Below, piece after piece: positions 40,260 to 51,200 of a stretch of 64,000 nucleotides of DNA. The notes beneath the pieces were generated by a model. It was not told where the DNA came from and did not search any database. It saw only the letters and a list, made by a program, of their open reading frames with translations. How positions within the stretch are numbered: the stretch's first letter is position 1; every line of letters starts with the position of its first letter. Where the stretch lies: assembly GCF_028769735.1 (NCBI RefSeq), contig NC_088171.1, positions 79,784,716-79,848,715 on the forward strand, written 5' to 3'. The position numbers and the translations under genes were made by a program. This DNA is from Zonotrichia leucophrys gambelii (lineage: Eukaryota > Chordata > Aves > Passeriformes > Passerellidae).

Positions 40260-40935
40260 TGTTGCAGTTTAACCCAGCCAACAAATAAATACCACTCAGC
40301 TGCTCTTTTACATCTTCCTCCTGACCTCAGTGGGGATGAAAATAAAAAAATGTAAAGTAAAAAAAAGTAAACCTTGAGATAAGAACAGATTAATAATGGA
40401 AAAAAAATAAAACACACCACCACCACCAATGATGAATATGACAACAATATTAATAGTAAGTGGTAAACATAATATTTATATTTATAAATAATAATAATAA
40501 TATTGTTATTATATATAATAACAATAATAATTTTTTTTTAAATGAAAGGTAGAAAATACCACCTGAGACAAACATGTAGTGTACAATACCATTGCTCAGC
40601 ATATGCTGACTGATGCCCTGCCTGTTTCCAGGCAGCAACCAGCAGCTGAAGCCAGCAGCCCAGTTTATATGCAGTGGCATGATGCCCTGTGGTGTGGAAT
40701 ATTCCTCTGGCCAGTTTGGGTCAGCTGTCCTGGCCATGCTCCCTCCAAGCTTCTTGTGCACCTGATCATTGGCAGAGCATATCAAACTGAAAATTCCTTC
40801 TCTCAAGGTAAACACTGCTCATCAACAACCCAAACATCAGTGTGTTATCAACATTGTTCTCATAATAAATCCAAAAATGCAACGTATTAGATACTACAAA
40901 GAAATTTTACATTCTTTGAGATGAAATAAATACAT
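40260..40935 (-). mobile_element. avian endogenous retrovirus LTR, ERVL-type, with repeat expansion
   Basis: On the minus strand this matches the same LTR family as 12776-13313. The plus-strand left end reads TGTTGCAGTTTAACCCAGCC, as expected for the complement of the 3' terminus. Further landmarks are CCTTGAGATAAGAACAGATT, CAGTTTATATGCAGTGGCAT, GTGTGGAATATTCCTCTGGC, AGTTTGGGTCAGCTGTCCTG and ACATCAGTGTGTTATCAACA. The segment 40340-40540, where the LTR normally carries a T- and A-rich stretch, is expanded with (ACC)n and (AAT)n repeats. The right border is eroded and placed by estimate. No retroviral internal sequence adjoins. The ERVL class is from memory. Confidence 0.7.
40412..40540. repeat. 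ACC and AAT simple repeats with 26-bp palindrome inside the LTR
   Basis: A short (ACC)n (40415-40428) is followed by AT-rich sequence with (AAT)n at about 40484-40502. A perfect 26-base palindrome at 40501-40526 is centred on the alternating TATATA. It lies inside the LTR described above and probably grew from that element's own A-rich segment. Confidence 0.8.
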
Positions 40936-41850
40936 AGAGCTTTAATATGAGATATAATTGTTTTGCCTATTATTACTCACTGTAGACTACACTAGAGTCT
41001 TAAAAAATCAGCTCAAAAGCCCTAAACACCACACACACGTTTAGTCAGAGAACCTCTACCAATGACAACAGCTTCCAGCGACAATGAATTAAACTGAGGA
41101 GGGAATGTGATGATATCTTACTGAGCTCAAGCATTTCTTTGAAGTCTAAATTTACCTGGAAATTCCATATTCTATTTGCTTCATTTATTAGTACATTGGA
41201 AAAAGCCTCATGTTTGAAATGGTATCTTCCTACAATTATTGTTTTTCTTTTGTTTGATCTGAAAAGCTTCTATATATTTGCCGTGAACTGCAATTCCTGA
41301 CAGCCAGAATTATAATTTTAGTTCTTTCAAAGTAGACATAGTGATTCATCATCAAGCATTGTCTTAAAAACATAACTACTTAATTTTTTAATGCATATCC
41401 TGTACATATATTTTTAAATGAAATAATTTACATTGTAATTGAATGACATTTTATCACAGCAATAACTATAAGGAAGGAGAACTTAACTCCTGAAGATGCA
41501 GTAAACCAATTTATATACCAGAACAACCTGAAGGTTCCTACCAGGGAAATTCAATAAAAAATAAGTAATTCACTTCTCTCACAAAATTCAGATACAATAA
41601 AAAATGAATTAGAAGACATGTATGTGCCAAGAACAATAGTTCTTAACAGTCTGGAGGTGACTAATCAGAAAATCCACTATTTTTCCTTTGTTGCTAATAA
41701 TGGAAAAGGCTGTGCTTAGAAGAAATGCTACAATTATTTTGTACTTGGATATCCCTTCTGCTACAAAACTGTATTTGGTTATCGCAAAGAAGATAAAAAG
41801 TTTGAAACTTCATTCTTCCAAATATGCTTATACTTACTGCCTAAATATAC
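40936..41850. other. non-coding stretch between LTR and CR1
   Basis: AT-rich sequence with no recognised gene or repeat. Confidence 0.5.
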
Positions 41851-42900
41851 TTCACAGAATCACAGAACTCTAAGGGTTGGATGGTACCTTGGAGGTCATC
41901 TAGTCCAACCTCCCTGCCAAGACAGGGTCACTTGAAGTGTGTTATGGTCACAGGACCATGCTGGGTTTTAAACATCTCCAGAGAGGGAGAATCCATGACC
42001 TCCCTGGCCAGCCTGTTCCAGGGCCCTGCCACCCTCAACGTAAAGAAGGCTTCCCTCATGATGATTTATTATGTTTGAATTTATGGCCATTGATACTCAT
42101 TCTGTCACTGGGCACCACACTCCTGACTGGGGATGGTGAGCTGCCTTTGAGATGTTTATATGTATTGATGTGATCCCTTCTTGGTCTTCTCTTCTCTGGA
42201 CTCAACAGGCCCAGCTCCCACAGTCTCTCCTCATAGACTCCAGACCCCAAACCATCTTTGTGGACCCCACTAGATCCTCTCCATCAGCTCCTTGTTTTTG
42301 TTGAAATGTGGAGACCAGAACTGGACCCCGTATTCCAGATAGGACACCTTAAGGGTCAGGGTGACCTTCCTTGACCTGCTGGCCACACTTTTCCTGATGC
42401 ACCCCAGGATACTGTTGGCCCTCCTGGGATGAGCTCATGCTCATCCACCAGGACTCCCAGCTCCTTCTCCATGGAGCTGTTCTCCAGTAGGTCAGCCCCA
42501 ACTTGCATTTGTTCTTGAGGTTATTCCTCCCCAGGCGCAGGATCTTGTTAGGTTTCTCTCTGCCCAACTATCCAGCCTATCAAGGTCTTGATGAATGTCA
42601 CCACAGGCTTCAGGTGTATCAGTCATCCTCCTCAGTTTCATCATTATCAGCAAACCTGCTAAAGGTGCATTCTATTCCTTTGGCCAGGTTGTTGGTAAAC
42701 AAGTTGAATAAGAATGGACCCAATAAGTCTTGACCCCTGGGTTCTTCTCCACTGATCATGATCCTCTGAGTTCTGCCATTGAGCCAGTTCTTTCCACCTC
42801 ACTTCATTCATCTAAAACACATCTTCAGAGCTTGCCTCTGAGGAGGTTATGAGAGGTAATGTCAAAAGCCTTGCTGAAGTCAAGGTAGACTTCTCTGATT
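41851..42900 (-). mobile_element. CR1 LINE copy, 5'-truncated, with reverse-transcriptase remnant
   Basis: The low-coordinate end (TTCACAGAATCACAGAACTC) is the complement of the CR1 3' octamer tail, so the element runs on the minus strand. Antisense landmarks are GAGGTCATCTAGTCCAACCT, CCAGCCTGTTCCAGGGCCCT, GACTCAACAGGCCCAGCTCC, CTCCTGGGATGAGCTCATGC and AAGCCTTGCTGAAGTCAAGG. At about 1.05 kb it is the longest CR1 in the window and reaches into the reverse-transcriptase palm. No target-site duplication was seen, as is usual for CR1. Confidence 0.9.
42256..42895 (-). pseudogene. CR1 ORF2 reverse-transcriptase remnant (broken)
   Basis: Minus-strand translation shows CR1 reverse-transcriptase landmarks in order. 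VYLDFSKAFD at 42861-42890 is motif A with its catalytic aspartate. NWLNGRTQRIMISG lies at 42749-42790. A degraded PQGSVLGP-like region follows. RFADN at 42643-42657 stands where the FADD catalytic box should be. Downstream is IHQDLDRLDSWAER-like sequence. These parts lie in different frames with intervening stops. The second aspartate of FADD is replaced by asparagine, so even a frame-corrected enzyme would lack a catalytic residue. The family enzyme copies CR1 RNA into DNA at the target site; this copy cannot. Confidence 0.8.
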
Positions 42901-45900
42901 TCTATACTTCTTACAGTAGACTGCCCATCCCATCTGAGATGTTTAGCAAATAATCCAACACAATTGCACACAAATTAGTGCATGCATTAGTGCAGGTATT
43001 CTCATGTGCCCACACAATACTCTGGCAGAACAATATGCAAGATATCAGTCTCAATTCTAACAATGTTTAGCAAGTTTTAAGAACTGAAAGGTCAAGCTAT
43101 AAGTGACCTGTTATTCTTCAGTAATGTCAGAAGAAAAAGAGATCTGTTTACAAAATCAATTTATCTGTGAAACAGGAGGAAAAGTTAAACATAATTTATA
43201 TTTGTTAATTAATGTTTGGTTTTTTTGCAGTATGTAGTCCCAAAGGCTTTCCCTTAGGGAAAGGGGAAGGAGAGGCAGGGAGGAAAGAAATGTAACTGCC
43301 TTTTGATGCATTTTTCCCAAAAATAATAGCTGCAATTAATCATTAATGGATTATTCCCATTAAATATTGCTATGCATCTTGTACAAAGGTTGAGTTTTTG
43401 AAAAGAATATTAATTGATTGGTGAAAGCTTGATAGAAGCTCTTTGATTTTTTTCTCTTTTTCTTCCTCTGATTCTTCCTGTACTATGACAGAAATAGAAG
43501 CAGACAGATATAGGAAGGTATGTAAATATACGATATATATGTTCATTTCAATCTGAATTACAGTGAAAATATACTATGCGCATATTAAAATATTCCCCTG
43601 TGCAATAATTCAAAGAGTGTCTGTTTACATCTGTTATCCTTTCGTTAAATCATTTGGGAAAATCACTTGTATATATGAATATAAGAAGGATCAAATACTA
43701 TGTCATACTTTTAACTTCAATGCCATAAAAACATCTTCAAAAAGCCAGTGTAGTCTAAAGTAATACCAAAAATAATGAAGTTCTCCTGGGAAAAACTTAT
43801 TTTCTTAACAAGGCCAGCAAACGAAACTGATTTGTAATAAAATCTTAATCAAGCACTGATTGCGTTCTTCTACCACACTGAGAGAGTTATTTTCCGGACA
43901 TTACTGCCTCCTGCAACACTGAGAAAGATATTTTTTACATATTATAAAAAGCCAAGGTAGGAATCAGGACTCCCTTTCCAATAATAAGTCAGATAATCAG
44001 AAACAGAGACGGAAAAATGCTAAAAAGAAAAGGTGGGGGGATGAAGGTTCTCATTTATATTTGCCTTTTATCTAGTAGAAATGACAAAAACGTTTTAATG
44101 TGCTTTTTCAACAGTGGATAAAAATTTATAACTGAAACCATAGCTCCAAATACTCAAATGTCTGTCTTCTACCTGCCACATAAAGCTTTTTAAGAAAGAA
44201 AAGTTCTACCAACTCCTCTTCTTCCATCATAGCAGTTATGCATGGAGTTCCAAACTTCCTCTCATTCTTTACCGAGAAAGTCAGTTATAGTAGGGTTGAC
44301 ATTTCAATAAAACACCAGGCTTTTCTCCACTTTTCTACATGTTCTTTAGAAGAACAAAAATCATCTCTATTTGTTACTAATCATCCTAATCATCCAAGAA
44401 AGAAGACAAATTCTATGTTCTTTTCTTTATGTTAAAAAACTAGTCAGTACCATTAGGCCATGAGTGAAGAATTTATTTTCCTTCATGGCTAAAGCCTTAT
44501 TTCCCCAGGTCATTGAATAACCTGGTTTTTTTCCCAAAGAATGGATCAGCCTACAAATGAATCAGTACAGATCATGTGACATCATTGGAAAACAAAACAC
44601 TGGCCAATAATCCTGCAACATACAGCCTACATATATATTCTTTAGTAAATAGGATTTACAATTCAAATAAATGTTTTCAGGCAACTGGTGCAGCTATTTT
44701 TGAACATCAGACTCACGATGGTTAAAATCTCTACAATATGTTACTTGCTCTGAAGAAGGGGTTTCTTCAAAATAGATGCTATGGCTGGATTTATAGCCAA
44801 ACAACCACACAAAATACTACAGGCTTTTCCACACCCATGACATTAACTTCTACAGTATATACAGTAAATTCATTGTACTGTGCCAGACAATATATATGCA
44901 CGGCTACATTTATATCCCAGTTGTTACCATAGATATGAAAGAGTCAAACATTGATTTTACTATGAATTATGTATTTGCAATAAAGAATAAACATTTCCTC
45001 AGTGTTGTCTGTGAATGTTCCATATCTATTAGTGCCTAACCAAAATGTTTCCCTATGCTCTTTCTTTATTTTATCTTATCAAAAATATGTTCCATTGTAT
45101 AACTTGAATGCTTTTTTTCTCCAAACCACATGTTGGCCTGATTTATGCCCCTGAGGAAAGCCATAATAGTGACTTTTCCATCACTTTAAAGCATTATTTT
45201 TTCTGTTAGTGGGTTTCTTGACATATATTTAATTTGTGTGTCTTTCCTGAACATTGGTTGCTGCAGTACTTCGTATATTTCTACGGGTTTACCAGGCAAT
45301 AACAGGCAGTACCATCAACTGTATTGATGCTACTGTCAAGCCAAAAAAATCCACAAAACATTCTGTAGTAGCATTCCAATATCCAAATGAAACCATGGCT
45401 TAAAGGCGCTGTCTGCCTTCACAAAGCATGCCAAGAAATAACAATTGAAGGAATCACTAGAGCACTAAAGCATAGACATAAAATTGTCTCTTCACCTACA
45501 GAATACCAGGAAAGATAAAAGGGAAAGACCACTGGCAATCTATAAGGCCCAAAGAAATATCAGTACATGACACAAAGAGCAAATCTACCTGTTCCATAGA
45601 TTATACACAATGGTGAGTCGAGCTCCTACTAGCGGTTGGGCAAAATGAAAATTGTGTTCCTCAATTACTCTTCTGTCTCAGTTAAGAACAAAATATTTAA
45701 AGCATAAAAAGGAATTAGTATTTTTTAAATCCCAATTTTTGATGAACAACTTGTATAGTCTAACAAATTACATTTAACAGCTTATTTTTAGATCTTTGTT
45801 CCCTGTTCCCCAGAGCACAACCAGAGCACCTGGCATGCATAAGAAAATATATCTACTGAATTGAAACAGACAAAATCATTCTCATTTGCGGAGAGAAAGT

Positions 45901-48900
45901 ATAAACTAATACAGCAAGAATCCATTGCTTATACAGACTTCTGAGAAGAGGTCTCTTGAAGTTCAGTTCAACACATAAAGCACTAGATCTCTTCCCACAG
46001 ACATACTTGTTTTAATTTGGTGGACAAAAGCTTTTGCTCTTGCTACAAGGGTTTGTTTTTTTTATCCTCCAAAAGCTTCTCCATTGTTACTGGAATAGTC
46101 CTTAATAGCAGTCTACCTGTAAAAGCCGTGAAAAGTTTGGAAAGTGTATATGATACAGATGTTTGTCTGAGAAAATTATTCTACATAAGTAAGTACTATA
46201 AATGCTGTGGTAAAATACAAATGCAGGATAGTCTTTCTACAGAATGGACTCCAAACATGGTAGATCAGTTACATTCTCCATAGCTTTGAAATTAAATAGT
46301 CTGAAATTGTGTTACTGAACTTTTCTTTAAAACAGAATTTTGGTATCTCAAGAGATTGCTTCCATACCTGTGTTCCTCTTTTGTTTCCTTTTTAATTCCA
46401 GATGTCTTACTTTAATTCCACATAGACAATTTTGATTTTTTAGGTTTTTTATTCCTTCCATTATTGCTTACTGGGAAGTAGTATATCAGATTTATGTATG
46501 ATTTTCTGTACATTAGATTCTGATCTGATGTTAGTATGATCTCATTATAGTGGTCTATTGTAATATCCTACAATAACAATACGCATTAAAAGGAAGCTTG
46601 ATTTTTATTTTGTATCTTTCGCCAACCCTGCAGACATATCCTTATATCATCCAATAGTACCCTTGATATTATCATAGCAAAATATTAGGTATAAGTTGGT
46701 CTAACAGAGTTGAGACTAAATTATGAAAAGTTACCTGCTAAATTGCAGTTTGAACACAGCCAAGTTTAACCACTGGGATCTACTCAATTATTCAAAATTA
46801 GAAAGAAGTAAGAGAAACCATATAGATCAACTTTGCACTGTATCCTTGCAATTTGGTCTTAGGTGATTGAGATTTTTTAAAAATAAATTTCTTTCAAACA
46901 GTTAAAAAAAACCAAAAAACAATGCAGTTATATTTTGGAGGAAGGATTACAACAGATAGAAATTCCTTATGATAGCTACAGAATATCAACAGCATAGAAT
47001 AGTATAAGGAATAGCAGAAATTATCCCACGTTACATTTAAGAACTTATGAATGTACCAAAGAATTTTCATTTTCACAGATGCTAACTAGTTGTGTTGTGT
47101 AATGTTTTGATAGTGTGATATTCTAAAATAACACTTAGTATTTAATTTGAATGAAGAAGCATGTTATCATTCTTGTGTCCCATGAACAGATTAATTAAGT
47201 TTAGGAGGTCTGAAAATATCAAATAACTTTAATCTGAGACAGATTGATTTTATTGGCAGTTAAATAGGACAGAAAGTTGAGGCTGACAAAGAAGGTCCAA
47301 CAGCAGAACGGTGGAAAACTTCTATAAATAATGCTAGAATGGAAAGGCAAACTCCTGCATTCATATTTTGCTATACTAATATTTTATTTTATTTTAGTTA
47401 ATACAAAATTTTTTAAGAAATCTATCAAGATTCCAAGAACCATAATTCTGTCACTGAAAAGAAACTAAGCACGAAACATTTTTTTTCAGTTTAGAAATGC
47501 TGGGGAGAGAAAAAAATATTAATCTAAACAAATTTTCGTCTTGTCTTGATTAATCCCTATTTTCTTTACAAAGGAGGGGAAAACCTTTTTTTCCTATTAC
47601 CTGAAAACCAGAAAGTTTGAAACTACTTTGAAATACATGAATTCCAGAACTTGAGAGCTTCCAAAAAATGCCCATTCAGGGTAAGAATCTAGCTCCTGCT
47701 TGAAAGTGCAATTTCTGGCAATATCTGTAGCTGTGTAATACAGGGTAAAAAGTGCAGACAATGCAAGTGAAAAACTTCGGGATTCAAGATAAAAGCTGTA
47801 AAATGACCATGCCATCAAGTATCACCTTCTTCTGGAAGTGCTCAATGTCTCACCAAACTGGAAAAAAACCCCTAAACATCCCTCTTATTGGGTGGAAATT
47901 CTTATTCCCCTATATTTTATTTTGCCTTTAATCTGAATCTGTAAACAATGCCGGCCTTGATCAGGTGACTTAATTTTCTTGTTTATAGCAAAGTCTTCAA
48001 TTTGTCAAAACAATTAAATGTATACAAGTGTGTTCAATCAGCTTTTAAGTTAGTGAAAATTGTATTTTTAAGAAAAATCTTTGAAAAAAAAAATTATTTC
48101 TTTTTACTACTTATATTTGTTACCTAATAATCAGAAGCATGGAGAAACATACATTTAGTTAATTTTTACAAAATGTGACAACTTTAGAGATGCTTCTTTA
48201 ACAGACAGTCCATTCCTGTGTAATTAAATTAAGGGCTTATTATGTATTTTGTAGTTCATCCATATAAAATGCAGAACAGGTATGGAAAAAAGTAAATAGT
48301 ATTCAGCTCCTCCTGTTTTATCTATGTCAGATTTTCATTCCAAATTAGACCAAAGCACTTTACATATAAAATAACCAAATCATGTTTGCTTTACTGAGGT
48401 GAATAAGCCAATTTACTTCAACGGGGGTACTTAAACATAACGTAATGCGCCATTGCTCATTCTATACTTAACTGCTGAGTTTCCTATTTGGGGTCCATCC
48501 ATTCTTTGGGGTCTTTTTGTTTGATTTTTTTTTTTTTTCCCACATCCACCTTTGCCTTTAATTGTTTTATTGGCTACATGGTCTACTAGTAATATTTCTA
48601 TATTCAAGAAGACAATATCACAAATAATATGTGGAAACCATTTAAATTACAGGTTTAAAAAGCAGTATCTGTGTGTCACTTACAAGAATAAGTCTTGGAA
48701 GTGAAGCATCTGAGAAACGTTATTAAAAACATACAGTAAAACATACAAAGGCAACAGAAAGACTGAAACAAAACTGTTAAATATTATTAGTTTCTTGTAT
48801 TTTTGAAGGAATATTTCAAAGGAAAGAAGTATGGAGGATAGGGCACACTTGAGAGACCAGTATACTAATTGGTTTTTTTTTTGGTAGCAGCTTGATTCTG

Positions 48901-50414
48901 TGTTTCTAGAAGAATGTGAAAATTCTGAATGTCCACTTTATTAAGAGCTTACATAGCTTAAGCAACTTTATAAACAGTGAAATATGCAATCTTATTTTCT
49001 GGTGGAGTTATAACTCTCAGGCATTAGTTGATAAGTGATTTGCAGATGCAGAAGATTTACATTACTACAAAGTATGACTGTTAATTGTGAGACAAAAGAA
49101 AACCAAAATCCCCATTAAAAACCATTGCACAGAATTAAACTTCTCCCCACCCTGACTTGGCAACTTGAAGCAAGATTCAAATTTGCCCATGACAGCAAGA
49201 GATCATAATATTTGTACGTAACTTCTATGTTTCATTTCTGTCTTGAAATAATTTGATTATGGTATTCTAAGGAAAAAATGTTTAACAGAATTTCTGCAGT
49301 AAGTTTTGTCCCAGGACTTTACATTTTCCCTGAATAATGAAGAGCATGTCGCAGTAAAAAATCCAATTTTGTTATCTAGATTACTATCTAAATTATGTCA
49401 GTACTTAAGCCTAATAATATGAACTAGAATGCAAACTGAGGATATCTTTCTTTGCCAAGTTTTCTTTTAGGAATACTAGAACTGTGTAAAACTTATCCAA
49501 CAGGGCTCCCATTATCAATATCAGCCTGTACCTGTCCAGTGTTTTTTAACAATAATTTGGTTTAAAAAAAAAAGACAAAATTCTGTTTCAGAAGCAAAAC
49601 ACTCTAAGAATGTTTACAAAATATATTATAGGGAATTATTTAGTCCCCTGAATTAAGTAGATCTTTTTTACCACTGTTTTCAAAAAAGCACCCACAGATA
49701 CCATTACTGGTCTGCAACTCCTGATTTATTCAGCATAAGAAAACATTCCATATTTATCTGAGCAAATAGAAAAAAAACTACAAAGAGGTGTGCAGGAGCA
49801 GTTTATGAAGATGTAGATCTTCATGTAATTAGGAAAGTGAAAACACATTTTAAGTCTTGAACAAAGTATTTGATGTGTATATTTTCATCAGGATTTTTTC
49901 CTTTTTTTAACTTTAAAATCATCTTATTCTTTCTTGGGAACATATGTAAAGTCAGAAATCCAACTTCATCGACCTCAAATTCTGACAGAATCAACATTTT
50001 TTAGTGCTTAAGAGGGGAAAATCATGCTGAATGCTCAGGTGATCATTGGAGACATATGGTCCCTCCCTCTACCTTCTTCTGAGCTGGTGAGAAGCAGACA
50101 GGTGCCAGTTCAGAAACCATGGAAGAGAAGGTCCACATACATCGTCACAGGAGTTGTCTTTCCCAAATTTCAACACTGTAGTACAGCTCTCCAACTTTAT
50201 GAGAGATTGTAGTGCCGTTTGGAAGTTTTACAAGGCTCCAGACACTCAAACCATGACTCTTGCTGGTCTGCCTTTCATTTACTTGGCACCCTGTGCCATC
50301 ATGCTGCAGATTGCTTTGTGTTAAGTTTCATTGCTACACCTGGGATCTCAGATTTTGTTAGGGACATGCCAGGTGACTTTGCCTGTGGAGTACTGGATGA
50401 CAGCCACCAACCAT
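42901..50414. other. non-coding stretch, no recognised genes
   Basis: No gene or transposon was assigned. A candidate regulatory element at about 43315-43440 is listed separately. A compact palindromic hairpin (CTTTCCCT/AGGGAAAG, 43247-43263) and a long T-run at about 48524-48538 are present. Open frames are all below 90 codons. Confidence 0.5.
43315..43440. promoter_or_regulatory. possible conserved regulatory element (speculative)
   Basis: This short stretch packs several motif-like words: CAATTAATCATTAATGGATT (clustered homeodomain-type TAAT cores), CCCATTAAATATTGC, TATGCAT (POU-like) and ACAAAG (SOX-like), followed by TTAATTGATTGG. Dense homeodomain, POU and SOX-type words are common in vertebrate conserved non-coding enhancers. 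The same words also arise by chance in AT-rich DNA. This is an inference without alignment. Confidence 0.25.
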
Positions 50415-50815
50415 GGAGAATGCTGCAGGGCAGCTCAGGGGCTGGCAGTGACCTGGGGCTGGGTGCTGGCCCAACCAGGGCTCCCTTGAGCATATCCAGG
50501 TGGGGTGTGGTATCCAGGGACTGTCCTGCTGCCCCAGCCAGGAGCAGGGCAGCCAGGAGGGATGGGGGAAGCATGGGCTTCCTCACCATGCCCAGCCCTG
50601 GATAGGCAGAGGCTGAGCTCAGATCTGGGCCTGTGGCAGGGCAGGGCAGGGCTGTGGGGAGCTGGAGACCAACCCTGCTGCTCTGGGGTCACTGGGGAAG
50701 GGGCTGCTGGCCTCAGGGCTCTGACATGGTGTGCGGGCTGTGGGAATGGTGAGGAAGCCCAGGGGCTGGACACGGCTGGCCAGAGCTGGCAGTACCCTTA
50801 GGGCCCTGAAAATTG
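50415..50815. other. GC-rich, CpG-poor island with inverted repeat
   Basis: About 400 bases are strongly GC-rich against AT-rich flanks, yet contain only a handful of CpG pairs, so this is not a CpG island. It contains many GGGCTGG, CCAGG and GGCAG words. A 21-base segment at 50574-50594 recurs inverted at 50741-50761 with one mismatch. Long frames on both strands (for example 50219-50605 plus and 50299-50589 minus) overlap each other, which points to composition rather than coding. It may be an unrecognised repeat or an LTR-like piece. I could not name a family. Confidence 0.55.
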
Positions 50816-50889
50816 CATAGACACATAAATGCATTGCTGTCTTAGGCCATTAACAAAAATACATTGCTGGAAATAGTAAAAGGGCCCAT

Positions 50890-51200
50890 GCAGTGCCTTT
50901 CACCTTGCTGAACCGTTTAGTGAATGATTTAATTTCTGTTTGCATTTTTGGTTCCTTCTATGTTAGCTAATTCTGTTTATAGAATAATTAGGCAATTACT
51001 TAATTGAAACAGAAACAAAATTTAGTGTATTTCTAAATGTGCAAATTATAATTAGTCTGCTTATTAAACTGCATTTGCACAAATTATACCTCTTTATGTA
51101 TAAAAGGAAACATGGCTAAACGATTTAGTGTGCTAAAACAGCTGTGAGTGAGTATGTCAGAGGCTGTGTGTGCCAGGTACATGATTATCATTCAGGGGAA
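50890..51200. promoter_or_regulatory. possible conserved regulatory element (speculative)
   Basis: Directly beside the GC-rich island is an AT-rich, non-repetitive stretch with ordered words resembling transcription-factor sites: GCACAAATTATACC, GCAAATTATAATTAG, TTAATTGAAACAG, TGCATTTGCACA and AACAGCTGTGAG (an E-box CAGCTG). It lacks simple-repeat structure. The look is that of vertebrate conserved non-coding DNA, but this cannot be shown without other genomes. Confidence 0.25.

Noticed and set aside
40450..40815. 121-codon minus-strand frame
   Set aside because: Lies inside the minus-strand LTR and its AT-rich repeat expansion.
48524..48538. Long T-run that could be a poly(A) tail of a minus-strand retrocopy
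   Set aside because: No retrocopy body or target-site duplication is recognisable beside it. Simple T-runs are frequent here.
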